A stretch of 59,266 nt of DNA, taken from NCBI GenBank assembly GCA_004524595.1, contig SDOA01000009.1, forward strand, positions 1-59,266, read 5' to 3'. Made by a program: the position numbers and the translations under genes. Below are positions 50,494 to 59,153 of the stretch, piece after piece (position 1 is the first letter of the stretch; every line of letters starts with the position of its first letter). The notes under the pieces are model-generated. The model saw only the letters and a list, made by a program, of their open reading frames with translations. It searched no databases and had not been told where the DNA came from. Source of the DNA: Candidatus Thorarchaeota archaeon. Lineage in GTDB: Archaea > Asgardarchaeota > Thorarchaeia > Thorarchaeales > Thorarchaeaceae.

Positions 50494-52391
50494 CAATCAA
50501 CCTCCACATGCCTAGGCGCATCAATAGGACATGCCTGTCTGCACTCCAGACAACCATCGCAGAGATCTTGTTGAATCATCATCTTATGGTCAGTTTCATC
50601 AATAATAATTGCTGGGCAATAGAATTCCTTGATACAAGCATAGATACCTCTACAGGTCTCTTTAACGTTCTCGCTTGGAACTATCTTCTGGCCTGCTTGT
50701 TTCTTCAATCGGTCCCCATAGAGAGCACACTCTCGCTTTGCTATGATGACATTGAATCCTTGTGCCTCGATTGCGTTCTTAATGGGAGTGATGCATTCTC
50801 TTGTTTCATAAGGATCAATAATCGTAATTGAGTCTGCTCCGAGCGCCTCGAACATCTTCTCCATATTGATCTTCCGGGCAGGATGTCCTCCAGCATTGAA
50901 AGGTGAGTTAGGATTGAACTGTTGACCTGTCATTGCAGTAACTGCGTTATCCAGAACGAAGAGTGTTACATTCGAATTGTGATGAATTAGATTGACTATA
51001 CCTGGTAAAGCAGCATGATAGAGAGTACTATCACCAACCATTGCAATCACCTTATCTTCTAATGCCATCTCCATTCCCGCAGACACTCCTAAGGAAGCTC
51101 CCATAGCAAGCATTGAATCGCTGAATTCGTTTGGCGGAAGGAAAGCCATCGAGTAACATCCAATGTCATTGTTAAATACAATCTTATCGCGAATGCGAAG
51201 TTGTTGTAATGCTTGTCGAAAAGCCCACAATGTTCCTCGATGTGGACAACCTGGACAGAAAATCGGGGGTCTCTCAGGAAGGATGCTCTTCAACCTGTTT
51301 GCCCTGTGTACAATTGAATCATAATCAAGACTTGTTTTCTTGTCTAGAACAAGCGCTAAGGTTTTTTCAACAATTGGTACATTATATTCAAGCATCTCAC
51401 TGAAGTGACCAGTTCTTTTGCCAATAATGTTCAGAGTTACGTTTGCTGTTTGAGCAATTGCTGCGATATGTTTCTCTAAGTACGGAGTCAGCTCTTCCAC
51501 GACTATGAGTGTTGATAATGTCTTAATGAATTCAGCAAGTTTCTTCTCAGGCAATGGAAAGAGAGTTCCAAGTTTGAATACAGGCAATTCAATCTCCAGA
51601 TTCTTCATTGCCTCCTTCACATGCAAGTAACAAACACCTGCAGTTAATATCCCTACATTGCCGCTTCCTGGTACAATTGTATTGAACTTGGATTTCTCAA
51701 AGTCTTTCTGGATTGCTTCAGTTCGTTGAAGCATCTTCGCCTTTAGAGCACGAGCAATGGATCCAACTGTAAAATACTGATCCTTAACATCTTGCCATCT
51801 GTTCTTCTTGAACGGAGTCCTGTTTAGTTCTCCTAGTTTGACCATTCCTCTCTGATGATTGACTCTGGTAGTTGTTCTCATTATGACGAGAGTCTTATGT
51901 TTCTCTGAAATTTCAAATGCCCATTTTGTCATGTCCAAGGCTTCTTGCGCACTTGCTGGTTCAAGCATTGGGACATATGCTATCTCCCCAAAATATCTGC
52001 CATCTTGTTCTGACTGTGAAGAGTGTGCGTGAGGGTCATCTGCTATTAGAGCAACACAGCCTGCATTCAATCCAGTGTAACCAATGCTATACATTGAATC
52101 ACTTGCAACATTCATCCCTACACTCTTCATAGACGTAAATGATCTTTGACCTGCCATTGATGCGCCTGCAACTGTTTCTAATGCTACTTTTTCATTTGCA
52201 GAGATATGCATCTTGTAATCTCCAAAATGGTCAATTAGGTCGCTAAACGAATCCAGAATTTCAGACGTTGGCGAACCAGGATAGAATGCAACTATCTTCA
52301 CATCAGCCTCTAATGCTCCACGAACTACTGCTTCGTTTGCAAGCATTAGTGCTGTACCACCATCGTTTCTCTTAATATCCTCAATCGTCAT
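50493..52391 (-). CDS. iorA: Indolepyruvate:ferredoxin oxidoreductase, alpha subunit
   Basis: 632 aa from the ATG at 52391 (GAGG seven bases upstream; an in-frame ATG-less extension to 52448 is unlikely). N-terminal pyrimidine-binding domain (FYPGSPTSEIL, ISANEKVALETVAGASMAG), central domain, then the TPP-binding domain (CPGCPHRGTLWAF, MVGDSTLYHAALPGI, DNAVTAMTGQQ). The C-terminus is ferredoxin-like. The last cluster is complete (CDGCLECRQACP). The first reads CRGIYACIKEFYCP, where the second Cys of the usual C-x-x-C-x-x-C is Ile. Works with IorB and, downstream, with the ADP-forming acyl-CoA synthetase in amino-acid fermentation. Confidence 0.95.
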   Translation of the reverse strand: MTIEDIKRNDGGTALMLANEAVVRGALEADVKIVAFYPGSPTSEILDSFSDLIDHFGDYKMHISANEKVALETVAGASMAGQRSFTSMKSVGMNVASDSMYSIGYTGLNAGCVALIADDPHAHSSQSEQDGRYFGEIAYVPMLEPASAQEALDMTKWAFEISEKHKTLVIMRTTTRVNHQRGMVKLGELNRTPFKKNRWQDVKDQYFTVGSIARALKAKMLQRTEAIQKDFEKSKFNTIVPGSGNVGILTAGVCYLHVKEAMKNLEIELPVFKLGTLFPLPEKKLAEFIKTLSTLIVVEELTPYLEKHIAAIAQTANVTLNIIGKRTGHFSEMLEYNVPIVEKTLALVLDKKTSLDYDSIVHRANRLKSILPERPPIFCPGCPHRGTLWAFRQALQQLRIRDKIVFNNDIGCYSMAFLPPNEFSDSMLAMGASLGVSAGMEMALEDKVIAMVGDSTLYHAALPGIVNLIHHNSNVTLFVLDNAVTAMTGQQFNPNSPFNAGGHPARKINMEKMFEALGADSITIIDPYETRECITPIKNAIEAQGFNVIIAKRECALYGDRLKKQAGQKIVPSENVKETCRGIYACIKEFYCPAIIIDETDHKMMIQQDLCDGCLECRQACPIDAPRHVEVD

Positions 52392-52558
52392 CAAAAGACC
52401 TCTCTCTTGATTTATGGGAACTAATAGACAAATCTCTTCCCCTAACATAAGCCTTCGTAAATGGTTCTTGTTACTATTTTTTAGTTGAAAAATAGGTTTT
52501 ATTCAAAGAACACATTCAATTTTTCTGTTTTCTTTTTAACATGTTTCAACGAACAAGC

Positions 52559-52567
52559 TCTATATAG
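52559..52567 (+). promoter_or_regulatory. TATA box of the GTPase operon
   Basis: CTATATAGT, 53-61 bases before the ATG at 52620 in the 228-bp gap between divergent iorA and the zinc-ribbon gene. It is the only promoter-like element ahead of the four-gene GTPase run. Confidence 0.4.
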
Positions 52568-52619
52568 TCAACTAGAACAATGGCTGCTTACTTGCGACAT
52601 TTACATCGAGGCTGTTATA

Positions 52620-52907
52620 ATGGAATTGACTTTTTCCTGCCCAAAATGCTCAACAGGTGCTGTCATACATCTAAGTGATGAAGAAGTAAAGAACATTCAG
52701 GAAACCATCATTGATAAAGGCAGGTCTCCAACTTTGCTTTCTAGATGTAAGAATGGTCACGAATTACTAGTCACACTCTACTTTAGAGACGGAGAATTAG
52801 GTGTTCGTGATGTAGTGATGCCAATAGAACCAGGAAGTACAGATGAATCGAAACAAAAACCTAACGAACTAGATTGGGTGAGGCACACCTTTGGAGGTGG
52901 GAAATAG
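52620..52907 (+). CDS. Small zinc-ribbon-like protein, first gene of the GTPase operon
   Basis: 95 aa from the ATG at 52620 (GAGG nine bases upstream); the longer frame upstream is not protein-like. CPKC (7-10 region, MELTFSCPKCSTGA) pairs with a later RCKNGHELLV; three Cys plus His could hold one zinc. After that a beta-rich stretch (LLVTLYFRDGELGVRDVVMP) and an acidic tail. No family recognised. Its stop overlaps the GTG start of the longin-like gene, so the two are co-translated. Confidence 0.75.
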   Translation: MELTFSCPKCSTGAVIHLSDEEVKNIQETIIDKGRSPTLLSRCKNGHELLVTLYFRDGELGVRDVVMPIEPGSTDESKQKPNELDWVRHTFGGGK

Positions 52908-53281
52908 TGGTTGTTCGCCTTGTTGCGAAAGTCTTGAACGACACAATGGAACCAACAGTGATTTACCCTGCAGATGGTGCTAATGAAGAAAGAATAGCTC
53001 TTCTCACTGGTATCATACAGCTAGTTTCAGCAGCTTTGGAAATGTCTAGTGATTCGTTAAATGAATTTTCACTCAAATTTATGAAATCCGAAAGTGGTGT
53101 AATTGGATATTGCACAACTGAATCTCACATTATCATTTGTGAAGGTGATGATGAGAAAGAAACAAAGAATGTCTTGAACGCTGTAATAAGTGAAGATAAT
53201 GCTTCAAATGATAGAATTGTCTCAAAAATAGAAGGAGCGGTCAAAAAACGCGTTGATGAAATAGGAGATCTTTGGCGTTAA
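52907..53281 (+). CDS. Roadblock/longin-like small protein
   Basis: 124 aa. GTG start at 52907, overlapping the zinc-ribbon stop by one base and preceded by a perfect GGAGGTG eight bases upstream, which decides against the ATG at 52874. Strand RLVAKVLNDTMEPTVIYPAD, helix ERIALLTGIIQLVSAALEM, then two strands (LKFMKSESGVIGYCT, ESHIIICEGD) and a helix match the longin/roadblock layout. Such domains act as platforms or regulators for Ras-like GTPases in eukaryotes and in MglA/MglB-type systems. A GTPase is encoded two genes downstream, so a regulator role is inferred. Confidence 0.65.
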   Translation: MVVRLVAKVLNDTMEPTVIYPADGANEERIALLTGIIQLVSAALEMSSDSLNEFSLKFMKSESGVIGYCTTESHIIICEGDDEKETKNVLNAVISEDNASNDRIVSKIEGAVKKRVDEIGDLWR

Positions 53282-53297
53282 CAGGAGATGAATTGTA

Positions 53298-54638
53298 ATG
53301 GATTTTAGTTTATCAATGATGATTTCAGGTCTGCTTGTTTCAGTTTTTATTTACTTGGGACTATTTGTGTATAGTAGAAGACTAAAATCAGTATATGCTA
53401 ATGTAACTAAACCTACAGCTAATGCACTTGTTCTGTTTGGTATTGCAAACGCGTTGATGGGAGTAATAGGAGTATTTGGAGAATTACCATCATTATACAA
53501 AATGCTTTGGATGACGTTCATTTTTGCTTCTCTCCTCTTATCAATAATCAATCTAATCTTTACTGACCAGTCAAAAATGAAAAGAACAAGTATCGCAGTT
53601 ATCATCTTGATAATCTATGCTATTACAGATGTGCTCATCAATCAATTTCTTGGTATTGCATTTGGCAATGTAACATCAATCCTAATTGTGTTGATGTTAA
53701 GCGCTGTCATAGCATCGATATATCTTTTAAAGGAAACACAGAATCCCTTCACTGGTTCAACTTTTTCAGTGATTATCTTACTTGTAATTTCAGTAATTAC
53801 TACTCAATCTGGTATTCTCACTACACATCCAGAATATTTCATTTTACAAATAGCTCCATTGATTGTAGCCACAGCTGTACTGCTTTCAATGCTTAGACCT
53901 TGGAAACACATACTATCCTACACTATCGCTCTGCTTGCTCTTGTTGTAGGAACATCACTTGCCATTCCTGCATATCTTGACGGAAACTCAGGCATTTTAG
54001 TGTTCTCAATTGTTGCAGCCTTCGCTGGGGCCGCAACGGTGATTCCTATGGACTTCTTCATAAGTCAAGCAATGGAAACAAAAGCTTCAACTCCAGTATA
54101 CATATCCTTTACACTATTCTTTATTGGTCTTCTAGCTATTACCCATTCTAATAATTATGCAATCAGCCTGAGTGCTATTGGTGTTTGGGATCCGAACATA
54201 CTTTTCGTCGACTGGTTCTTTGGAATTTTCGGAGTCATATCTTTTATTATGGCTGCGTTATCAGCAAGCACCTCCGAGCAAACACGATTGATCAGCCGTG
54301 AAGCGCTTCTTGCATTCGGATGTATCTTACTCACACTTGGTCATCCATTTGTCATTAATGGGCGTTATGAATTGGATGTTTTATATTTAGGAATATTTGT
54401 CCTCTTAGTGATAGGTTTTGGAGGTTTCTTCAATATTGTCTATAGACTCTCAAAAGCTGGTGCAACAATGGCTGGAGCTAGATTTCTAGCATTCATGTTT
54501 GCATCCTTAACATTGGGAATTATTGCTATGTTTGCAGACCTAATAGATATCAATATCATTGCAGTTCTTATGATTGCTGCAGGGATACTTATGATAGCTA
54601 GTAGTCCTAGAGCATCAATATTCAGAAAGAGAAATTAA
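53298..54638 (+). CDS. Polytopic membrane protein of the GTPase operon
   Basis: 446 aa, about 13-14 membrane helices spread evenly from residue 5 to the end (for example MMISGLLVSVFIYLGLFVY, IVLMLSAVIASIYLL, FMFASLTLGIIAMFA). Loops are short; the largest holds few charges. I do not recognise a transporter family or any catalytic motif. AGGAGATGA precedes the ATG closely, 16 bp after the longin-like gene. It could be the membrane anchor or effector for the GTPase at 54672, whose C-terminus has no lipid-attachment cysteine. Confidence 0.75.
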   Translation: MDFSLSMMISGLLVSVFIYLGLFVYSRRLKSVYANVTKPTANALVLFGIANALMGVIGVFGELPSLYKMLWMTFIFASLLLSIINLIFTDQSKMKRTSIAVIILIIYAITDVLINQFLGIAFGNVTSILIVLMLSAVIASIYLLKETQNPFTGSTFSVIILLVISVITTQSGILTTHPEYFILQIAPLIVATAVLLSMLRPWKHILSYTIALLALVVGTSLAIPAYLDGNSGILVFSIVAAFAGAATVIPMDFFISQAMETKASTPVYISFTLFFIGLLAITHSNNYAISLSAIGVWDPNILFVDWFFGIFGVISFIMAALSASTSEQTRLISREALLAFGCILLTLGHPFVINGRYELDVLYLGIFVLLVIGFGGFFNIVYRLSKAGATMAGARFLAFMFASLTLGIIAMFADLIDINIIAVLMIAAGILMIASSPRASIFRKRN

Positions 54639-54671
54639 TGCATGTACAAAATAATGATGCAGGTGAAACTG

Positions 54672-55211
54672 ATGACAGTGGTCAAAGCAATTGTGTTGGG
54701 TGACTCAGAAGTTGGAAAGACTAGTTTCACCACACGATGGACTCAAGGGACATTTCCAGATCCCTCTAGATTGAAGACCACTGTTGGTGCAAGTTTCGAT
54801 ACAAAATCTGTAACACTATCTACCGGTCAATGTATCACATTATCTTTATGGGATTTCGGAGGACAGCGTCGGTTCATCGAAAATCTCAAACAGATGATAC
54901 GAGGCTCAAAGATTGGTCTATTCTTTTTTGATGCGTCTCATTTGGAAAGTCTTGATAGCCTTTGGAATTACTGGATTCCTTTGACAGAGGAACAAGGAGG
55001 TTTCAATTTCTCAAAAGGTGATGGTAACAGATTTCTCCTTGTTGGTAATAAGATTGACCTGATTCAAGGTGAATTTGACAAAGTAGAGAATGAAATGCAA
55101 AGATTTTGTGATAGATTTGGCATGGACTCTACTCTCTTATCAGCGAAGACAGGAGTAGGTATTGAGTCGTTGGATTTCAAATTCACCCAATTACTAGAAC
55201 GTGTTGTCTGA
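54672..55211 (+). CDS. Ras/Arf-like small GTPase
   Basis: 179 aa from the ATG at 54672, chosen because GGTGA lies five bases upstream; an ATG at 54642 is also in frame. All G motifs are intact: P-loop GDSEVGKTS (10-18), switch I Thr in KTTVGASFDT, switch II WDFGGQRRF (the D-F-G-G-Q form is Arf-like, the rest Rab-like), NKID and the SAKTG G5 loop. It ends ...TQLLERVV with no Cys for prenylation and no N-terminal amphipathic helix, so membrane contact would need a partner. Last gene of the zinc-ribbon/longin/membrane-protein operon. Eukaryotic signature protein typical of Asgard archaea. Confidence 0.95.
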   Translation: MTVVKAIVLGDSEVGKTSFTTRWTQGTFPDPSRLKTTVGASFDTKSVTLSTGQCITLSLWDFGGQRRFIENLKQMIRGSKIGLFFFDASHLESLDSLWNYWIPLTEEQGGFNFSKGDGNRFLLVGNKIDLIQGEFDKVENEMQRFCDRFGMDSTLLSAKTGVGIESLDFKFTQLLERVV

Positions 55212-55272
55212 TTGAATGATGAACTAGTTGGATGATTGTAAGAAGCCTTTGAATGAATCTGAAGTTTGTTCA

Positions 55273-55749
55273 TTAGCCACCAGGGCTACCATGCCAAGGT
55301 GTGTCCTTCCACATAGCATCCCATATCATATCTTCAGTAAGAGTTTCTGGTTCAATCACGACTTTGTGTAGTTCCTTTAAAAGAGCATGATGTCTAATTT
55401 CATCCTCTCGTATCATCATCGCGATAGTCTTTACCTGTTCATTATCGCTTTCTTCTGCAAGCTGTGAGTAGGTTTTAACAGCTTGTTCTTCCATCAAGAT
55501 ATGCACTGCAATTCCACTTGCAATTTTATCACGTTCTTTCTCGCTAATGAAAGGAGTAGGTCCTTCTACAGCTTTTTTAAGTGATGTTAGAAGTGCAGCA
55601 TGCTTCTGAGAATCTGTCGAAATTCCAATTAACAAGTCTTTTACGAATGCATTTCCAAGTTGATCAACATTCTCCTTAACAATTTCGATGATTTTCAACT
55701 CGAGGGCAATTTGTTTATCGATGAACGCTAGAGTTTCTTCCTTATCCAT
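55273..55749 (-). CDS. Ferritin-like di-iron protein 2
   Basis: 158 aa, all helical. Metal ligand pattern: E in IALELKIIEIV, H in STDSQKHAALL, the E-E in HILMEEQAVKTYSQL and E-x-x-x-H-H in IREDEIRHHALL, close to the rubrerythrin/ferritin-like di-iron set (E, E-x-x-H type). No rubredoxin domain. The C-terminal tail ends WHGSPGG. A second, weaker family member sits at 48192. Convergent with the GTPase gene. Likely peroxide or iron handling, inferred from family. Confidence 0.75.
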   Translation of the reverse strand: MDKEETLAFIDKQIALELKIIEIVKENVDQLGNAFVKDLLIGISTDSQKHAALLTSLKKAVEGPTPFISEKERDKIASGIAVHILMEEQAVKTYSQLAEESDNEQVKTIAMMIREDEIRHHALLKELHKVVIEPETLTEDMIWDAMWKDTPWHGSPGG

Positions 55750-55848
55750 TTGTCTCTCTCTCCAGCTATTTACTACTAGTTGCTTGTGCTGTTTCCTTTA
55801 AGACTCTTTGTTAATGTGAATAGAAACTCAAAAAAGTGGTCTCGCTTC

Positions 55849-55859
55849 AAAATATATAT
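55849..55859 (+). promoter_or_regulatory. TATA box of the glutaredoxin-TrxR operon
   Basis: AAAATATATAT, about 60 bases before the TTG start at 55917; a strong archaeal TATA match. Confidence 0.5.
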
Positions 55860-55916
55860 CTGGATAGAAAATAGTTCTGAGTAATAGTCATCTAAAAATA
55901 TTCGGAGGAGCTATTC

Positions 55917-56159
55917 TTGGCGAAGGCAACAATCTACACAGCACCTGAATGTCCACATTGTAAGAATCTGAAAACATTCCTTGGGGAAAACAAGATAGAT
56001 TTCGAAGAGATGTGTATCCTGACAAGACCTGAGATTGCCCTCGAATTGAAGAATAAGAGTGGCCAAATGGCTATACCCACAACGGTCATGGGGAATGAGG
56101 TGTTTATCGGTTTTGACCGAAGAGTAGAACGGAGGATTAAACGCCATCTAGGAGTTTGA
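55917..56159 (+). CDS. Glutaredoxin-like protein
   Basis: 80 aa. TTG start confirmed by GGAGGAG six bases upstream. Active site CPHC (12-15), cis-Pro region MAIPTTVMGNEVFIGFD, the compact glutaredoxin/NrdH fold. The basic C-terminus (RRVERRIKRHLG) is unusual and could contact nucleic acid or an acidic partner. It is followed five bases later by a thioredoxin reductase gene, which is probably its electron source. Confidence 0.92.
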   Translation: MAKATIYTAPECPHCKNLKTFLGENKIDFEEMCILTRPEIALELKNKSGQMAIPTTVMGNEVFIGFDRRVERRIKRHLGV

Positions 56160-56164
56160 TATAA

Positions 56165-57097
56165 TTGTATGATGTAGCGATTATTGGTTCAGGAGTAACG
56201 GCATATGGTTCAGCAATGTATGCGGCAAGGTTAGACCTCAGTGTGGTATCGGTAGGAAATGTTGATGGTGGAACAATCACACTCACTGATGATGTAGCGA
56301 ACTATCCCGGTTTTATACAACTAACAGGAAAAGAGCTTGCTGAAAAACTAAAAGATCACGCACTCGATTATCCAGTACTTCTAGAAACAGGATTTGTTGT
56401 AGATATTTTCAGAAGTAAAGAGAATTACTTTTACGTGGTTACCGAAAATAAGACCTTCTTAGCCAAATCAATCATTATTGCCACAGGTATGAAAGAAAGA
56501 GAACTTGAAGTTCCTGGCCATGATGAATTGAAAAATAGAGGTATAAGTTACTGTGCTCTCTGTGATGCTCCTCTCTATAAAGACAAAATTGTTGGCGTTA
56601 TAGGCGGCAGTGATAGTGCAGCGAAAGAGGCTCTTCTTCTTGCGAAATATTGCTCTAAGGTATACATGATCTATAGAAAGGAGAAGATCCGACCTGAACC
56701 AATCAATGCGAATCGAATAGAAAGAGAGTCTAAGATTGATGTCATAACAAATACGAATGTTATTGAGATACTTGGTGAGAACAAGGTAACAGGAGTAAAA
56801 CTTGACAAGCCGTATAATGGCTCCGATACACTTCTTTTGGATGGAATTTTCATTGCTATTGGAGGGATTCCATATTCTGGCCTGGCAAAAAAACTTGGTG
56901 TAAAAATAAATCCAAAGGGAGAGATTATCATTGATAGGTCGAGCCGAACAAATATTGAGGGAGTATTTGCGGCTGGAGATGTTGTTGACAGCGAATTCAA
57001 GCAAGCTATTACTGGAGTGGCTGAAGGTGTCCATGCTGCTTATCAAGCTTACAAATACGTAAATGAAAACGAATTTGTTTTTACCTGTGGAGATTAA
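56165..57097 (+). CDS. trxB: Thioredoxin reductase
   Basis: 310 aa. TTG start at 56165, about 11 bases after AGGAG; the frame gives the canonical N-terminus YDVAIIGSGVTAYGSAMYAAR. Redox pair CALC (130-133), NADPH-site VIGGSDSAAKEAL and the end motif VFAAGDVVDSEFKQAITG are present. The NADPH site has GGSDSA where GGGNSA/GGGDSA is usual. It forms an operon with the glutaredoxin-like gene and would reduce it with NAD(P)H. Third thiol-redox flavoprotein or partner in this part of the window. Confidence 0.93.
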   Translation: MYDVAIIGSGVTAYGSAMYAARLDLSVVSVGNVDGGTITLTDDVANYPGFIQLTGKELAEKLKDHALDYPVLLETGFVVDIFRSKENYFYVVTENKTFLAKSIIIATGMKERELEVPGHDELKNRGISYCALCDAPLYKDKIVGVIGGSDSAAKEALLLAKYCSKVYMIYRKEKIRPEPINANRIERESKIDVITNTNVIEILGENKVTGVKLDKPYNGSDTLLLDGIFIAIGGIPYSGLAKKLGVKINPKGEIIIDRSSRTNIEGVFAAGDVVDSEFKQAITGVAEGVHAAYQAYKYVNENEFVFTCGD

Positions 57098-57194
57098 TGA
57101 AGTATTTTTCTATCAAAATTTTGTGTATATTGTTCACTGATTGTGTTTCTTGAGTTGTAGAGACCTAACAAAGTTCTGATCCTTAGTTCTTTTA

Positions 57195-57839
57195 CTATTC
57201 AATTGCATCAAACAATTTCTCAACAAACATCTCGGGTGGTGTGAGTCCTTCTACTGCTACAGTTTCATTGAAGATTGTCTTGGGGACTCCAAAGACCTCA
57301 AACTTTTGTGCCTCATCTTGAAATTCAAGTGCTTCATACATTTCTGCATTTATTAGCGGATTAAGTATAGCCGCCTGATGCGCAAGTCTTGTCATTCCTG
57401 GACAATAGGGACACTGAGGTGTAACAAAGACACGTATTCTGATTGGTTTGTCAATTGCACGTATATCTTCAATAATATCTGGGGGTAGAGGTGCAGTCCC
57501 TGCTGAAACATCAATGATCCCACCTATGAGAGCACTGAATTCATGTCCTGCTGGGATTCCATAGAACTTCACATTATAAGGTTCCTGTCCATGTAAGACA
57601 ATTGCTGGATGATGTTCGACTCCCATGTTCTTTGCAATTTCACTAGTTAATGGTCCTTTATGCTCTTCTACTCTTACCTTATTTGAAAGCTCAGCGATAA
57701 GTTCAACCATATCCCTCGTATCATTGCAGTACAGACATTTATGATCTACTGTAAAAAGATGTATTGTCACATCATTTACAAGATTTTCAAACATCTCAAT
57801 TATTTGTTCTTTCGTTTCATCATCTAGTTCAATGACCAT
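57195..57839 (-). CDS. pdo: Protein disulfide oxidoreductase (two thioredoxin folds)
   Basis: 214 aa from the ATG at 57839, with AGGATGTGA upstream; a GTG at 57848 is too near that site. The two thioredoxin units carry CLYC (35-38) and CPYC (about 143-146), the arrangement of archaeal PDO, which makes, breaks and shuffles disulfides in intracellular proteins. Cis-Pro loops HHPAIVL and GVPKTIF are in place. In the first unit Cys-Leu-Tyr-Cys is less oxidising-like than the second, so the units may differ in role. The neighbour operon on the other strand supplies a reductase. Confidence 0.9.
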   Translation of the reverse strand: MVIELDDETKEQIIEMFENLVNDVTIHLFTVDHKCLYCNDTRDMVELIAELSNKVRVEEHKGPLTSEIAKNMGVEHHPAIVLHGQEPYNVKFYGIPAGHEFSALIGGIIDVSAGTAPLPPDIIEDIRAIDKPIRIRVFVTPQCPYCPGMTRLAHQAAILNPLINAEMYEALEFQDEAQKFEVFGVPKTIFNETVAVEGLTPPEMFVEKLFDAIE

Positions 57840-57943
57840 CTTTGTCACATCCTAAACATGTTATTTATTGGATTTAATATATGGTTTGTATACCTTCAGA
57901 GTGATATCAAATGCTTCATAATAATTCCTATAGAGTTCCTCAC

Positions 57944-59017
57944 TTAAATCCAAGTGATTCTATCATCATCGATTAGTTCTTCGATTGCAAAAGGTATCTC
58001 TTTGGATTTTTCAAGATGTGATTTTGCTATCACTCGAGTTTCATCACCAATACCAAGATCTTCAAGTTCTCCACATTTGAATAGAGCTGAAACATCAATT
58101 TCTTTAAACTCATTTTCTTCGGGATGGTCACTATGTAAGTACAATTCAGTCAATTCACGACATTTACTGAGGGATGATAGGTCAATTTCTGTGAGTCGAT
58201 TTCCTGCAATATCAATTGCATTTAGATGTTTGGCATTTGTAAGAGGTGACAAGTCAATCTGTTCGATTGCGTTCATAGCCAATCCAATTCTTCGAAGCTC
58301 TGGACATGCTGAAAGTGGTGTAAGATCAATTCTGTCCAACCTATTTCCACCCAGTCGTAAAATTCTAAGGTCATTACAATTTTCTAATGGGTACAGATCA
58401 ATTAATTCTAGACGGTTATGATGTAGATATAGAAACTTGAGTTTTGTACAGCTTTTCAGAGGATTTAGGTCGAGTCGATCTAATGAATTGTACATTAGAT
58501 TTAACTGCGTAAGATTTGCACATCCTGATAATGGTCCTAAATCAATGGTTTCAATCTTATTGTTCTCGATTTCTAAAATTTCAAGCTTTGTATTTTTGGA
58601 TAATCCTGATAGGTCAAGATTAGATATCTGATTGTTGAACAATCTCAATCTAGTTATGTTCTTTAGCTTTGATATAGGCTGTAAATCAATATTGTTGAAT
58701 TTGTTCGATCCTAGATTGAGTTCCTTTAGATTTTGGCACTTTGATAACTGACCCAAATCAATATTATCAAAATCATTTTTGAACAAGCTCAAGATCGAAA
58801 GTGACGGAATATTTACCAATGGTGTGAGATCTATGGTTGATATTAAATTATTCCCAAGTTGAAGATCTTCTAGTCTGGTTAAACCTGAAAGAGTTTCTAA
58901 ATCAATACTTACTATATTTCGACGAGACAAGTCCAGTGTTGTAATTGACTCATCTTCAATTTCATATTTACGCTCTTTTCCTTCTCTATCAACGTATCGA
59001 ATAAACATCTCGTCCAC
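57944..59017 (-). CDS. Leucine-rich-repeat protein with eleven regular 24-residue repeats
   Basis: 357 aa; GTG start, GGGAG nine bases upstream. MDEMFIRYVDREGKERKY is a short N-terminal strand module that matches the start of the LRR protein at 9300. From about residue 26 to 310 the repeats are nearly all 24 residues: L-x-x-L-x-L-x-x-N-x-(I/L/F)-x-x-I-D-L-x-(P/S)-L-x-x-C-x-x. Only the eleventh is lengthened. A short acidic C-terminal cap ends the protein. No signal peptide or membrane helix. LRR superhelices usually bind proteins; the regularity suggests recent repeat growth. Its partners are not known. Confidence 0.85.
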   Translation of the reverse strand: MDEMFIRYVDREGKERKYEIEDESITTLDLSRRNIVSIDLETLSGLTRLEDLQLGNNLISTIDLTPLVNIPSLSILSLFKNDFDNIDLGQLSKCQNLKELNLGSNKFNNIDLQPISKLKNITRLRLFNNQISNLDLSGLSKNTKLEILEIENNKIETIDLGPLSGCANLTQLNLMYNSLDRLDLNPLKSCTKLKFLYLHHNRLELIDLYPLENCNDLRILRLGGNRLDRIDLTPLSACPELRRIGLAMNAIEQIDLSPLTNAKHLNAIDIAGNRLTEIDLSSLSKCRELTELYLHSDHPEENEFKEIDVSALFKCGELEDLGIGDETRVIAKSHLEKSKEIPFAIEELIDDDRITWI

Positions 59018-59153
59018 AATGTGCTTCTCCCTATGTATTGTAATTCCTATAGACGTAGTTTGCTGGTAATCAATCTTGTCTAATGATATAGATCAATCAC
59101 TCAAGAATAAATACATTGAAGTTTCCATAATGCAATCTCAATATTTCGAGCTT

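Noticed and set aside
52485..52619. Longer N-terminus for the zinc-ribbon protein
   Set aside because: The 45 extra residues lie over the promoter-like TATA at 52559 and have no ribosome site, while the ATG at 52620 has GAGG.
56468..57046. 192-codon minus-strand frame opposite the thioredoxin reductase gene
   Set aside because: Antisense shadow; composition (many Ser, Ile, Asn, Phe) and lack of motifs contrast with the well-matched TrxR on the other strand.
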